A stretch of 64,000 bases of DNA, taken from positions 5,753,763 to 5,817,762 of the forward strand of contig VCAZ01000008.1 in assembly GCA_005784505.1 (NCBI GenBank), written 5' to 3'. Position numbers and translations under genes: made by a program. Below are positions 12,733 through 26,027 of this stretch, in pieces; the stretch's first letter is position 1, and each line of letters begins with the position of its first letter. Origin of the DNA: Bagarius yarrelli. Taxonomy: Eukaryota; Chordata; Actinopteri; Siluriformes; Sisoridae. Below the pieces are notes generated by a model that had not been told where the DNA came from, searched no databases, and saw only the letters and a list, made by a program, of their open reading frames with translations.

Positions 12733-14385
12733 GAGTAAGAAAATAATGTTTCACCCTTTTCATAACCACCAAGAAGGCAAAACCACCAAACTTACTAGCT
12801 GTGTACTCAGACAACAGATAGGTAAACAGATAGGTATAATAAAATATAATTGAAAATTATTTTATTTAACAACATATATTTTGTTAAAGGAACTCACCCG
12901 TGTTTAAGAGAGTGTGTTTGGTTTACATCACCAGCTTAGGTCACAGTCTGCAAAACAAACACAAGTCTCTTTAACTGTCCCTCACGCTAAACTTTCCCTC
13001 ATGTGCAGCACTAAACAGGGTGATGATCTCAATTCCCTGTGATTACATAACATCTAAAAAGGCTTATATAATACCGGCTTATATCTTTTACTTCTTTATT
13101 TATTGATTATGGTGTATGTTTGTTAAAAAAAACTCTGCACAACCTGCACCTTTGCAGACGGTGTATCAGTCGAAGACATTTAATGGAAGAAAACAAGCAC
13201 TAACAAGCGAAAAAGAAAAAGTTGTTTATTAAACCTGAGACTGGAGTTTAGGTTTAGATATCAATTCAAATATATCAATGTTTATCATCCATTTTAAAAT
13301 GAATAAATTTAGTTTTGTGCCTATATTTTCTCTTTTATCTTTTACCCTTTATTTATTTTTGATGATGTGTTACGGAGGTGCACAGGACATCTAAAGGCCT
13401 CTGTAGTTGGTGTATTTACATGTGCTTATAATTAGTAGGTGATTTCTCTGATGCTGTTTTATTAATTCCACCAATAGGAAGAATTGTTTGTAAACGGGAA
13501 GTAATTATTGTTTACCTGAATTAAATATTACTTTTTTTACTTTATAGGTCAAGGTGGTTTATTCCAGTTAGCCTATTAACACCAGCCTCCTCTGATCATC
13601 GCGATAAGAACATGCATCTCCCACACATTATTCTGGATCACTATTAAACTAAAAAGCTTCCTATTATCGCAACTTACTGGCAAGGAGACAATCTCAATTG
13701 TGGAATTTATTCATAGTATTAATTGATTGGCTGTAGATGTCTAGCCTGAAATGTGAGCTGTATAATGTCAAGTATATAAAACATTTATATCACAGACACC
13801 ACAAGACTTCTTTTAATAACCACGAAGTGTGGTGGTCACCCTCACCACCGAAAAGTGTCTAATGCAGTGATTAGAGCAGAAAACCCAGACATTACATTTT
13901 CAGGAACAATAGTCTACTCTGAGAGTGAACTTGAATAAGGTCATGTCCCCTTATTGACTGGGACAGAGACTTGGTTCTGAGAACATTTGGAAGGAAGCCC
14001 TGAATTATTGTCGAGACAGTCACAAAGCATTAAGAGACTAAGACTTATTGTTTTCCAGATTGTTGTGTTCTCTGACAATTTGCAATGTCTTGGTGAACTG
14101 ACTGTACTTTAGCTCCTCTTGCTCTCTCTCTCTCTTTCTCGCTCTCTGTCTGTCTCTCTCTTGCTCTTTCTGTGTTTGTGGTAATGACTTACACATGTTT
14201 TCATTAAGACCCTTGGCACTTGGCATAACTCTCTTTCCCCCTGCCGTTAATTGATAAAGCTCTGATGTGGTTGAGAAGGGTGGAAAAGAGCTGAGAGGGA
14301 GGGCACAGGAATGATACAGATGTAAAAATGGATGTATCATGACACAAAAACAGAGCTTGAAATAAGGTGACAGCTGACACGGAAG
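12733..14385. other. Intergenic DNA
   Basis: No coding exon recognised. A CT-rich stretch lies at about 14115-14170. The rest is moderately AT-rich and repeat-free by eye. Confidence 0.5.
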
Positions 14386-15260
14386 CAGGTTGGACTTGTT
14401 ACTTTAAAAAAGTAATTAGTTATAGTTATTAGTTACACCTCACAAAAAGTAACTAAGGTATTTTATTAAAGAAGTAACTAATCAGCAGGGAAAGTAACTA
14501 TTGTGTTACTTTAAAAAAAATGTTTTAAATATGTCAAATAACTTGGATGACCTAATAGTAAATAGGTTAAATGAATGAAATGGGCATTTAAAAGAATAAA
14601 TGATTATCTTAAAATTTTTTAGACTAATCTACACTATTTTAATGTTGTGGCATCATGTGACGATATGACGCATTTTATTAAATTAGAATTACATGCCACT
14701 GACGTGGAGAGACTCTTTCTTCATGCTCATAAGTTACATAAACAGTCTTGTCTTTTACCTCATCGAGGGAAAAGTAGTGATTATATTTCCAGTTTGCGAA
14801 ATCTTCCTTTAAACTCGTTGGACTCGCCATCAGTCTGACTCCCTTAGTACATCCGAATTTCATTAATTCTACCAGTAAGCACTACATAATTACTAAGTAG
14901 GCAATTTTAGAATGAGCCGTTGTGTGTGCAATTGTTCATGCTTGTGTGTGAACTCTGCCTCTACCGTAGCCAATTATTATCAGTTATCAGGCTCCCACCC
15001 CTAACACACACACACAATAATTATCAAAAGTTATGTGGTTATCTCCCACCCCCAACACACTAACCCATGTTATGTGTCCCGTCCCATCCCACCTCAAATA
15101 CACCGGAGAAAAAAACTTTGCAGGTATGATGACTGAAAGAGCGCTGCAGTGAGCTTAATAATAGTAACGTTACATTATATTGTCAGTAATGGTAACAGGA
15201 TTGTAACGGTTTGATTACTCCATACTGAAAAAAGTAACAGTGTTAGTATTGCCATTTATA
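14386..15260 (+). mobile_element. Dispersed hAT-like element, copy 1
   Basis: Begins near 'caggttggacttgttacttt' and holds 'aagtaattagttatagttat' and 'agggaaagtaactattgtg'. The same blocks appear reverse-complemented at 21093-21825. The middle (14640-14920) includes a segment matching 21330-21560 on the other strand. Termini here are worn and no target duplication was identified. Confidence 0.65.
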
Positions 15261-16793
15261 TATTTGCTAATTATAAATAGTTTTGTTACAGTAATCGTGT
15301 GTATTTTTCTATTTTTTTTTTGTGTGTGTGTGTGTGTGTGTGTGTATCTCTTAATTATCTCTTAATTAATGGTATTAATGTATCTCTTAATTAATGATAC
15401 TTTTACTCGAAGAGAAAGATTCAGTAGTCTTTCCACCACTGGCCTTGACCAATCTACCGTGTTTTATTTACAACATTTAATATTGTGTGTAGCATGAAAT
15501 TGCATTGGCTTTTAAAGTACTTAAATAATTAAATTATGAAATGTTACTGACATTAGCTAGCATACAATTTGCTCAATATGTGATAAGTTCAGCTAGAAGA
15601 CCTTTGTTTATGTGACGTTTGTGTGGCAGCACAGAAATATGTATTTTGAGCAGTTTGTTTTTGAGTAAATAGTTTATTATGAAGTACTATTACTTTAATA
15701 AGAATAGAATAAAAATACAGAACGCATCAAAATAATGTTTTTTTTTTCATTTATTTAATAATAGAAAAAAAGAGTTGATGAATAGGCTGATAGAAAAATA
15801 TGACAAACTGGCAAAAAAGATATGAATTATTAATTATTAAACTTGTTGAGCTAGACTGTTAAATCCTTTTTTTCTCAAACAAAAGGTTCACCAATTCACA
15901 TTCACTTTTTTATCTGCTATTTGGCAGATGCTTTTATACAGAGAAATGTAAATTTATTTTATTTGTCTGAGCTTAAGTGCATTCCTCACAGGCCCATCCA
16001 GACACCAGTAAGGTCAGTGAAGTAGGATGATTTTCTGTATCACTTAATCCTACACAGGGTCACATTAAACCTGAAGTCTATATTCATTTAACATATAGAC
16101 GTCTAATTGAAGGAAGCCTTGCATATTACGTCTTTTATAAACTATTATCAACTGTGATATGAATTTATGTCAGCTGTCAGAAGGGTCTTCTGTGATGTCT
16201 TATTGAAAATATCTGTATTAAATCTGCAAAAATGTCCTGCTAGTCATGTGAACCATCATTCATTCTACAGAAGCCGTTTCATTGATGTTAAAGTACCCTT
16301 ATACGCTATTATTGAAGAAAGGCCTTGGACAAGCCCTTCACTTTATACAGATTTTAATGAAAAGGTTACAGATTTTCTTCTTTTTCATTATACCGAGTTG
16401 AATGGTGGAATTTTTTTGACTGCACTTAGGCCTACTTATAACTTCAGAAGACTCTTGAGCTGAACTCATGTCCACTTCTCTAAAAGCAAATCATTGCTGG
16501 TTGTCCTGGAGGTGAGGCGAGTGCTGTTCTATGATCATTTTATTCCTTTACTGCTTTTATGGCTTTTTATGACACAACTGATAGAGGACTAGCATAGACT
16601 CAGGCTTATAGAATCCTTAGACCTGCAGAACAACAGAAGGTTTGAGTAAGGACAGGGCACACACACTTATATGCACACTTCCCTTCAGGTGGCTTGAAGC
16701 AAAAAATAGGAAACAAGAGTGGGACGAGCCAGCTGTATGTCAGTTAGGCACTCTAGCTATACAGAGTGAACTGAAAATGAAACACACACGCAC
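15261..16793. other. Intergenic DNA with SINE-tail scrap
   Basis: Contains a (TG)n run at about 15321-15345 and a minus-strand fragment of the family A SINE tail at 15916-15956. A 98-codon plus-strand frame at 16167-16463 has no recognisable domain, so I do not call it a gene. Confidence 0.5.
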
Positions 16794-16796
16794 ATA

Positions 16797-16864
<68 letters not shown>
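16794..16864. repeat. (TA)n microsatellite
   Basis: Long TA tract preceded by a short CA run. Confidence 0.95.
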
Positions 16865-16865
<1 letters not shown>

Positions 16866-17647
16866 GTGTATATACGTATATACATTATATACGCGTGTGA
16901 CTAAACTCACTAGAATGATCAGTTGACACTAAAATAACTGCATTGAATGATTTGTATTATAAGGACATACGCTCTCTAGACAATATATAGCTAAAACATG
17001 TGGGCACCTAACTATTATATTTGATCCTATTACAGATTTACTGATTTTCTGGGAAGGCTGTCAGACATTGGAGCGTTGCAGTTTGTATTAACGCACCGGG
17101 GCTTTGCCGTGCTGGCAAAAATGATATTGTCATACTACAGCATGCAAAGACTTTCTGTACAATTGTTTGCTTTATTATGGCAAAATGAAATTTAAAAAAA
17201 GAACCACATGTAAGTGTAGGATAATTGCCAGGCGTGTATATAATTTTCTCCATATAATTTTTATATTTTATATTTATATTTTTAAAAGTTAAAGTGTTAC
17301 TGTATGAAAAATAACTTTTTGCACTTTTCTTTTAATTAACAATTTCCCTGAAAGGATCAATAAAGGATTCTGAGTTTTTTTCTAGGCTGCCATACACAAC
17401 ACAGAAGTAGAGTCACATACATTGTTTATACATACCTTTATGTAAAATTTCTTTTATATGTCTTATTACAGACATTAAGCATAACGCACATGCCATAAAT
17501 GCTGTTTAAAGTACTTATATAACTAATAACTAAGCTATAAAACATTATACATTATATGAAAATAATGTAGAAAACTGATCAATTTAATCACATTGTCACA
17601 AAAACCCCCCCCCCTGTCATAAAAGTTATATCTTTTTAAACATAAAA
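16865..17647. other. AT-rich intergenic DNA
   Basis: Nothing recognised. A C-homopolymer lies near 17605. Confidence 0.55.
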
Positions 17648-17912
17648 GGGGCAGGGTGGCTCAAATGGTTAAGGTGCTGAGTTGTTAATCTGAAGACCAG
17701 AAACACCTGGGTTCAAGCCCCACCTCCAGCAAGTCAACCACTGTTGGGTCCTTGAGCAAGACGCTTAAACCCCTCCTGCTCCAGGGGCGCTGTATCATAG
17801 CTGACCCTGCACTCTGACCCCAACTTACTAAGATGGGATATGCAAAAAATGAATTTCATTGGCTCTGTACATGTACCTTGCACACTGACAATGAATTGAA
17901 TATACTTATACT
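17648..17912 (+). mobile_element. tRNA-derived SINE, family B
   Basis: Best family B copy: 'ggcagggtggctcaaatggt' head, B-box-like 'gggttcaagcccc', 'ccactgttgggtccttgagc', then the family-specific 'gctgtatcatagctgaccct' and a tail ending 'gacaatgaattgaatatac'. Its 3' half differs from family A, which supports a separate family. Confidence 0.85.
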
Positions 17913-18054
17913 ATAAAAGATAACATTAATAGTTTAGTAATGAAGAAAAAATATAATCGTGTCAAATATCAACCAGCCCTGTTTATCTGGCAACAAATTA
18001 AAAATATTACGTGTGACGATTTATATTAAAAAAAAAAATCCCAGAATTTATATT

Positions 18055-18211
18055 TCTGGCACTTGGCAGAATCCCTTATTCAGTGCAACCTATAATTATC
18101 TTATCTTAGTTAGAGGGTTAAAGGCCATGCAGTAGTGGCAGATTGGTGGTGCTGGGAATTGAACCAATGATCTTTTGTTATCATTCTCTTTTAACACCTT
18201 TACCACTTCCC
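18055..18211 (-). mobile_element. SINE, family A, diverged
   Basis: Minus-oriented: the tail 'cacttggcagaatcccttat' is followed by 'ggtggtgctgggaattgaac' and 'accactt', the reverse of the order in the copy at 7644. Confidence 0.7.
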
Positions 18212-21037
18212 TAAGTAATTAAAATCCATAATTATATACAGAACACAAAAACATCTATGACACAAAAACATCCATGACACTCATAAACCTTCTTTTTGTG
18301 CCCATTTAACTGATGTTTAAGGTGTGTTTTTGTCTCACATCTAGGAGCACAGACATTTAAAAGTCTCACTAAATAATTAGGTGCCAAATCATGTAAGGTC
18401 AAATGCGTAAGCATAATTATTTAAAAATTGGATTACATACTAAGTAATAAGTAATTAATCCACTTTGCTTACGTTCATTCTATAATCATTATCAACCCCT
18501 ATGGGGTTCACACAGGTGAACCCATTTGGCATTCTAATTCATCCCAGTCTTCCATTTGTCCCCAGATGAGTCATGTCCTCTTAACCTTTAGACTGAGTTA
18601 ATGTTTTCTTTTACCTAGCCAGTGTTCACAGGTCTGGTGGATCCACCATATTATTGGGTTACTGGGTCCATAAAAATTTATTGAAAAACACTTAAAAGAT
18701 GTTCACACTGGCTCACTTACCCCGTAAATTGGCCATTTACCCCGTTAAATCACATTTAAAAATATAGGTGTTATGGAAAATATGTTCTGTTTTATGTTCT
18801 ACACAGGAACTAAGCCAAGTATTTTGGCAGCTGATGTGTCAAACCAGTTAAAAGATTCCTCTTCTAGTGTATAAGAAGTTTTGGGTTCCTTTATGGTTAC
18901 ACTTTTCCATTTGTTCCTATATTACAGCTCTGTAAGGTGGAACAGATCTTTATGTTGAAGGTTCTAATGTTGATCTTGGTTGTCAGATTTGATTCCAGAT
19001 ATTTTATCTTGACCTTGTTTTGCCTGTTGATGCTTTTACATCAGTACCTGTTTCATGCTGCTTATAGATGATACTGCAGAGGTAAATGAAGCTCTTTAGC
19101 TCATCCAACACTTATTTCCTTACTTCCTTCGCTGCTTTGGCCAATAAAACCCCCAACCTTACTTTCATTACACCAAGAATTATATTTCTCAATCAGTTGA
19201 TCTTTTCTCAGTATATGGATGTATCATCCAATCATATTATCTTAAATAAATACAAATCTACAGTCTAAGGTAGAAAGAATGCAGCCTCTGTGTATTTTTC
19301 ACAGCACCATTGGTGGTGCTGTTGCGCTTTTTGAGTGTTTTTTTTTTTTTTAATTTTACGCTACAGTTGTGGCTGTATTGTACAGAGGACATTATGGGCT
19401 TTTTAGTGATGTTTGTTTGTTTGGCTGGGATGCTAGGAATTATTTCTTAAACTGCATCCAAATGGCTGCCATAAGAACACGCACATTGTATGATAAGAAC
19501 TGTCATTTCCAACTAAAATAGTCATGTGGTCCACTACACTGGATATGCTAAAAAATTGTAAATAAAATATAAAAATTCTAAATTGTAGATTTTTTTTACA
19601 GCTGAAAGAGTATTAAATAACACAAAACAAGAAAAAATATGACTTTGTTTTTCTAACCCTTATAATAATAGTAATGTCTATTCATCTTTAAAGACAGTTA
19701 TTTATGTTTATTTATATTAGTTGTGTTCATATATATGGTACTGTATGTGTTCCAGGTTTCTAGATATTCAATATATCCTTAAATAATAATAATAATAATA
19801 ATTAATATATAATTTTTTTCATTTCATTTATTTATACTACTCTGAAAAACAAATTTAAATCTACACACAATTATTGATAAAGATTTGAGTCATAAGATCT
19901 TTTACATGCTTAAATAGTTCTAACACAATAACTGCACTTATATACCACTGATCGGGACCTGCACCAACACGATTCACACACACAATCCACCACCCTGTAA
20001 TTACACAGCGCTATCTCTTTCCCTGGGTACTTTAGCCCTCACTTTGTGTCAAAACCTAACATATTGTGTGTATCAGCATCCCCCATCACCTACTTAGGTA
20101 GTGTGTGATGATTTCACAGCTCAGGCCCCAACACCAGAGCCCCATCCTCTGCCTCTGCTTTGGCTGCCTCGTTTTACACTAAATTAACCAAGATCAATTG
20201 GCTAAACAGATGAAACGATTTAATGGTTTGACAAGTCCACCCAGAAACTGAAAAAACTGGGAGAGAAAAAAGAGAGGAGGGAAAGTTGCAGCCAACATGA
20301 AAGAGAGAAGCAGAGATGTCTTGTAAAAAATCAAACCCAAAGCAAAACGGAAACTGAACAGCTTTGGCTTTTAAATATTCCCTTTCAACAGTGAAATTCT
20401 TTCATAACCCAGAGCCTATTTAAAGATCAGGGAGGAGAAAGAGAAGAATGAAGAAGCCACATGCGTGAGAATGGAGGGAAACTGTAAAAGAACCTTGAAG
20501 TTGTGGTAAATGGTTTGTTCAGATGGATGGAGAAGACTAGGCATGGGACGATCGTTGGTTCCCCTCTTTGTGGCCTGTTTTGTGATACTAAATAATAATT
20601 TAAAACAAAAGTGAAGATAAGTGTGTCTGTGGTGCTTAAGAACCATATGCAATTATGCAGACGTTAGAGCTGGCGCGCTGTATCGAGAAATCTTCACAGA
20701 CTGCACATGTGCGGAGGTGAAGAAAACATTCACTGCCATCTCTCGCTCTCTCTCTTTCTCATTCACTCTCTCTCTTTTTCTGTGGCAGGTGTTTGGGGTG
20801 GATTAAGGTGAACAGGCCTGAGGGGAGGGAGAGTAAGAGCAACAGAGAAAGTTCAAACTGGTTTCTTGTTGTTCCTGGGGGACTTTCGTTTACTGCGGTT
20901 TCACCTAGACTAAATTGTGACTATAGTGTAAAACATCTCAGGCTTATGTTCCCATCCTGGCCGGACCTATAGAAAGCGATCATTTTATCTATGATTTATA
21001 AAAATTGTATGCATAAACGATTTTAAAATATTTCATT
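18212..21037. other. Intergenic DNA
   Basis: No gene found. Short (AAT)n at about 19782-19801. A repeat-free block at about 20030-20480 and pyrimidine-rich sequence at 20730-20790 are the only notable parts. Confidence 0.5.
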
Positions 21038-21059
21038 TATTTATTTATTTATTTATTTT
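21038..21059. repeat. (TTTA)n microsatellite
   Basis: Five to six TTTA units. Confidence 0.85.
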
Positions 21060-21092
21060 TCATTCTATAAGTATAACAGCATTATAAATGAA

Positions 21093-21189
21093 CAGTGTTA
21101 CTTACTGTGTTACTTAATTGATCACACTGAAGCACTATGAGTTTTTTTGTATGTGGGGTGGGACGGAACACATAACTGATGATGATTGT

Positions 21190-21220
<31 letters not shown>

Positions 21221-21825
21221 GTGTTGGGAGATAATCACATAACTGATGATGATTGGCTTGGTTAGAGGAAGTGTGCAAGTGTTCACACACACAAGCATGC
21301 ACAGTTGCACACACCGATAATGGCTTCGTTCAAAATCGCCTACTATTTAAGTATGTACTACATTTAAGTAAGTGTGTACTTTATGACCGTTAAAAAAGTA
21401 GATTCAGGCTGATGGCGAGTCCAATGAGTTGGAAGTATAATCACTATTTTTCCCTCATTTAGATGAAAAACAAGACTGTTTATATAACTTTATACCAGAA
21501 AGAAAGAGTCTCTCCAAGTCGGGGGCAAGTAATTCTAATCTAATGAAAATCCTTATGTTGTCATTAAAATAGTGTAGATTAGTACACAATGTTTTAAAAT
21601 ATTAATTTATTCTATTTAGTGTCCAATTAATTCATTTAACATATATTTTGATATTACGACATCCAAGTAATTTGATATATTTGAGCATTTTTTAAAAGGT
21701 AGCACATCAGTTACTTTCCCTGGTAGTTAGTTATTTTTATAATGATGTAAGATATTTACTAACTCAGTTACTGTTTGTGAGTAACTATAACTATTTACTT
21801 GATTAAAGTAACTTGCCCAACACTG
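21093..21825 (-). mobile_element. Dispersed hAT-like element, copy 2 (inverted)
   Basis: Ends 'gtaacttgcccaacactg', the reverse complement of the 'cagtgttgggcaagttac' terminus, and starts near 'cagtgttacttactg'. Internal blocks match 14.4-15.1 kb in reverse orientation. A (GT)n tract interrupts it at about 21189-21215. No convincing target duplication was found, so the left end is tentative. Confidence 0.65.
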
Positions 21826-21839
21826 GTTATTTCACAACG

Positions 21840-21840
<1 letters not shown>

Positions 21841-21938
<98 letters not shown>
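21841..21938. repeat. (TA)n microsatellite
   Basis: Two long TA tracts separated by 'attattta' and one TATG interruption, immediately right of the hAT-like copy. Confidence 0.95.
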
Positions 21939-21995
21939 AAACAGCACAACTCTGATATAAATCCTTATGAACCTAACGCATAAAAAAAAAATGCT

Positions 21996-22155
21996 AGTGA
22001 TTGAACTGCTGCTTATCAGGAGATTATAAGTTCAATTCCCAGAACCTCCATCATGCTGTTACAACTGTCAACTGATCCTCTGGATAGAAAAAAAACGAAA
22101 TGTAAATCTCTCTGAATTAGGACATCTGTTAAATGCCAGCAGTGATAATGTAATG
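21996..22155 (+). mobile_element. SINE, family A, diverged
   Basis: 'gaactgctgcttatcagg', 'ataagttcaattcccag' and 'aggacatctgttaaatgc' follow the family A order. The head is degraded. Confidence 0.65.
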
Positions 22156-24640
22156 TACATATTCTGTTATAGGAACTATTTTGTAACAAAGCAATTATTT
22201 GGTATGAAATGAAACAAAGCAGCTGTGAACAATATGCTGGGGTGAACGTCGTGCCTGATCCTCCTCTATCTTCTTCTCTTTTATTTATCTTCTTTAGTAA
22301 GAACTCAAGCGAATCGTCTTACAAACTCCTTTGAGGTGGTCCTACCCTTCAAGACCATCTGTCTTTGTGTGTCTTCATGAGTAGAGACCGTTAGACACTC
22401 TGGACTGTTGCCAGATTGCCTGCTGCTATGCCATTCTGTGCCACTCTTGGCCCCCCATCTCTTCCTGTATGCATCTGTATGCCAGTCATGATTTGTGTCT
22501 GGGTGGGTTGAGGTGGGGGGTGTGTGTGTGCAGTTCCTTTAAGAGTGTGGGAATGAGGACACACATACACACACATCCAGCTTGGGCCCCTATTTTCACA
22601 CATTCCTGAGGAGGGCATATTGAGCTCATTAACGATACTAACTACAATGCCTCTTTGTACTGGGGAATGGGATTTGAGGAGGCGCCAAATTGCCGCAAGT
22701 GTCTAGTGCAAGCATGCGTGTGTGTGTAACGTGTGTTTGTGTGTATGCGTATGAGCAGGGAAAGCGGGATGCAATACCATAAGCATTGTGCTTCACAGAC
22801 ATGCATTAGCAGGCAGGTCTTCCGATTCTGCCAGTCGGTTGTCCTGGGATGATCTTTCTTGAACAGGACCGATTTTCTGCAGCTACATTGCTTCTTGTGG
22901 CTATTTGCATTTGGCTCAGACACGGTTTTCTGCCTGCCTCAAATCAGAGCTGTCTGAATCTGGTTTCTATTTCTTTTGGCATTGTCATAATCATATCATC
23001 AAAAAAAAAGGGATGGTGACATAATACACATTCGGTTCCAGGATTTTGCAACATGCTCCTCTTTTACCCTCCTCTTTCCATCCTGCATCTACCTGTTTTT
23101 CTACCTCACTGTGGCCCTTTAGAGTGTTTTTGCCCAGAAAGAAAGCGCAACAGGAAAGGGGTTGAGAAAGAAGGAGGGTAGGAATGCAGCCCAGTGAACA
23201 GTCTCTTCCTTTAGTGCCAGGAAGAAAAGGTTAAAAGAGGCCGTCACCTGCATAATTTATGGGCTTGTTACTGTAATCAAAAATTCTTATTTATTTGGAC
23301 GGGGTTGTTGGGGTAGAGGCAAGAGACAAGAAGGGAAAAAAGAACACAAACACACACACACACACACTCATAGATACACAAACGTGCTTCCCTGTAAAGC
23401 TCTTGCTTTTCATGTGAAACGAGATGCCGCTGTGTTGTCCCCAGGGTGGGGTTCTACAGCACGCTCCAACGCACACACACAAACAAAAAAAATACGCTCA
23501 CACATAAACTTATTGAAGTCTGAATACACACACACACACACACACACACATCATGCATATTAAAATTCTCCAACTTTATGATGGATGTACGCTGCCAGTA
23601 TGCTGCCTGTCCCCCGGGGTGAGGTCCAACCACACACGAACCGACATACACCAACATCACGCAAACTTAATGATTAGTCTTCATACGGTGCCACACACAA
23701 GTAGAGTCAAATTCTACTGCATAACAAGAACCACAATCTGCATAGTGTACATACTTTCTCCGAGTTGGTCGACTGAATCAGGATGTGATGCCGCTGTTAG
23801 TGTTGCAAGCACAGGCATGTAAAGGAAGCTTCTACTCGCTAATGAACAAATACTCGTCTGTTCCAATAGCTCATGTGTTGAATGATTCTCAGTGAGAATG
23901 TTGATCTGGATTAGCTGAAAGTGTGTGCGGTCTCAAAAGAAAGCAGGCTTGTCTATCCACCATCTCTTTGGAGTCTACTTGACCGACTATAATCTTCAGT
24001 GGTTACAATCCTTTCACCAAACAGCAAGCTGTTATTATGGCAGAGAATAGTACATAAAGGAACCGTTGTCCTTACTCTTTCGTGTGTGTGTATGTTTAAA
24101 GGAGTGAGAAATCCCTACACGTGCGTGCACGTTCACAAACATTTCTACTTTAACTGTTGCAGCTGACCCTACTGATGAGCAAATGGGTGGGCTCACACCA
24201 CTGGAATCTGGTATAACACCACAGATGAAAATTTTCTCCTACAGCCGCAGCCGCAGGATGGCTAATTTGTGGAAATGGCCATCAGTTCCCGAAACTGCTG
24301 GCCCCAAACCTCCTGCTCAGAGGTGATTATCGCATGTGTCACAGACATCAACGGCAAGCCTGCTGGCAATCTCAATACCTGCATAAACACATCCGTTTCC
24401 TTGTTTATTCGTCATGTCTTAAAGACGCTGATCCTTAAATGGCTCCGTTCCAGGACAGGATTAAAGCAAGACACCTGTTACAAAAACTATTGGTCTACGG
24501 ATGGAACATTTTAGGGTAAAGAGATAAGCATGTACATGCTGTCATTAATCCGCTGATTTAACAAAGTTTCAATTTTGCCAGGTTTATTTGCATATTTACT
24601 AGGATAAACAATCAATATATCAAATAAAACATTTCCTTTT
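22156..24640. other. Intergenic DNA, complex blocks and CA repeats
   Basis: GC-richer, repeat-free stretches at about 22250-23280 and 23830-24500 are candidate conserved non-coding DNA. CA runs occur at 23345-23366 and 23526-23550. Two blocks near 23421-23480 and 23588-23645 look alike and may be an old local duplication. Open frames here are short and match no family. Confidence 0.45.
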
Positions 24641-24827
24641 GCAGCATTTTGCAGACGCTCTTATCCAGAGCGACTTACATTTATCTCTTTTATACATCTG
24701 CAGCTGAGCAATTAGGGGGTTATGGGCCTTGCTCAAGGGTCCAGCGGTGGTAATTTGGGGCTGGGAATCAAAGCCTTGATCTTCTAATTAGCAATCCAAC
24801 ACCTTGACCACTGTGTTACCATCTTGC
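24641..24827 (-). mobile_element. SINE, family A
   Basis: Well-preserved minus copy: 'gcagacgctcttatccagag', 'cgacttacatttatctctt', 'ggccttgctcaagggtcc', 'ttagcaatccaacaccttga'. Confidence 0.85.
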
Positions 24828-24926
24828 TTATGATTTTAATTTTATACTTGACCAAAAAAAAACACACTGCAGTACTGACTATTTTCTGAAGGAAAAACAT
24901 TAATACTGGTAATTAACACTTTAGAA

Positions 24927-25382
24927 CAGGGTCCTCAAACTCCAGTCCATGGATCATTTTAAACCGGGCTGCTGAGAAAAAAAAGTGGTTAAAATTATAT
25001 TTTTTTTTTGGTTTATTACTCTTTTGGATCTTATTTTAAAAAAAAAAAAAACGTATTTTTCCCATTTATCGTTTACCGTCGCACTTGGTTCTGAAACGCT
25101 ATTTCCTGCATCAGCGATATAAGTTAACCCTTAAGAAAAATAGCCAAAAACTAAATGCTCTTAAGGGATTTTTCAGTCAGGAACGTGAAACGATAGGACA
25201 GTAGAAGGATCACAGACTGCCAGCAAAAAAAAGCTGCATTTAAAAGAAAATACCAGAATTACGGCTTCATCACAACAGGTGATACTCAAGCTCCACACCT
25301 GCTATGCATAATTTGTGGTGATCGACTAGCTAATGAAACGATGAAATCTTTAAAACTGCTTCGGCACATTGAGACTAAACAT
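24927..25382 (+). pseudogene. hAT transposase relic with BED zinc finger
   Basis: The left edge 'cagggtcctcaaact' resembles hAT termini. At 25242-25382 a 47-codon open stretch reads as the start of a ZBED-like transposase: a KYQNYGF lead, then 'LLCIICGDRLANE' with the C-x2-C pair, then 'LLRHIETKH' with H-x4-H. That spacing is the BED zinc finger, the DNA-binding head of hAT transposases. No catalytic region follows, since the sequence switches at 25383-25388 to Tc1-like DNA. It is a dead fragment. A domesticated ZBED gene is unlikely because no further frame continues. Confidence 0.7.
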
Positions 25383-25387
25383 TTCTT

Positions 25388-25568
25388 CATAGAGTTTAGG
25401 AGTTTCATGCACAGGGACATTGTCATGGTGGAACAGTGTTTGGGTCTCTTGGTTCCAATAAAGGGAAATCTAAATGCTAATATAAAGAGATATTAGATAT
25501 CCGTATGCTTCTGAATTTGTAGCAAGAGTTATAGGTGTGCTAGTAAAGTGTCCACCATATAGTGTACC
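25388..25568 (+). mobile_element. Tc1-like transposon relic
   Basis: Reads 'gagtttcatgcacaggga'-like sequence, then a frame at about 25440-25478 giving LGLLVPIKGNLNA, which resembles Tc1/mariner transposase sequence, and ends in a 'gtgtcca-ccatatagtgta' terminus common to fish Tc1-type elements. Stops and a large internal deletion make it inactive. Confidence 0.6.
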
Positions 25569-26027
25569 AAATAGTTTCCTCTATACGTTTATGTAGTCCA
25601 CACACTAACATTTCTATCCTTAATTATTCTTCACTCTGCTGGATGTACTAGTGGTTTTCAGGAAATCAACATATTTGTGGATAAAATCCTTTCCCCATAG
25701 CTTTCCCCATACTTAGAAAGTGACTTGACTTGCCTCGCCTCGCCTCGCCTTCAGCTTATTTTTTAAGCCCAGTGGAGGACTCATCAGTGATGAATTTACA
25801 GCCATCTTCCTGCTTCAGTAAATAACCAGATGCTAAACGTAAAACGGAATTGCTGCAACATTTTAGTACTCCTGTCCCTACTACATATATTTATATATGT
25901 CTGTATGTTCACCTTGTGTATATATTTAGTGCTCCAAACATATATATATATGGGTGTGGCCTGGCCTATTAATTGATAAAATATTGCCATTGTGTCCTTA
26001 AATAACAGTAGAAAAAATTGCACTGAT
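25569..26027. other. Intergenic DNA
   Basis: Contains a 'gcctc' pentamer run near 25733-25750 and a short (TA)n at 25940. No gene. Confidence 0.55.

Noticed and set aside
16167..16463. 98-codon plus-strand frame as a possible gene
   Set aside because: No splice-site support, no domain, AT-rich context and no match that I recognise.
22380..22930. Possible endothelin-2 exon in the foxo6 downstream region
   Set aside because: Looked for the Cys-rich mature endothelin pattern in the GC-richer block and did not find it.
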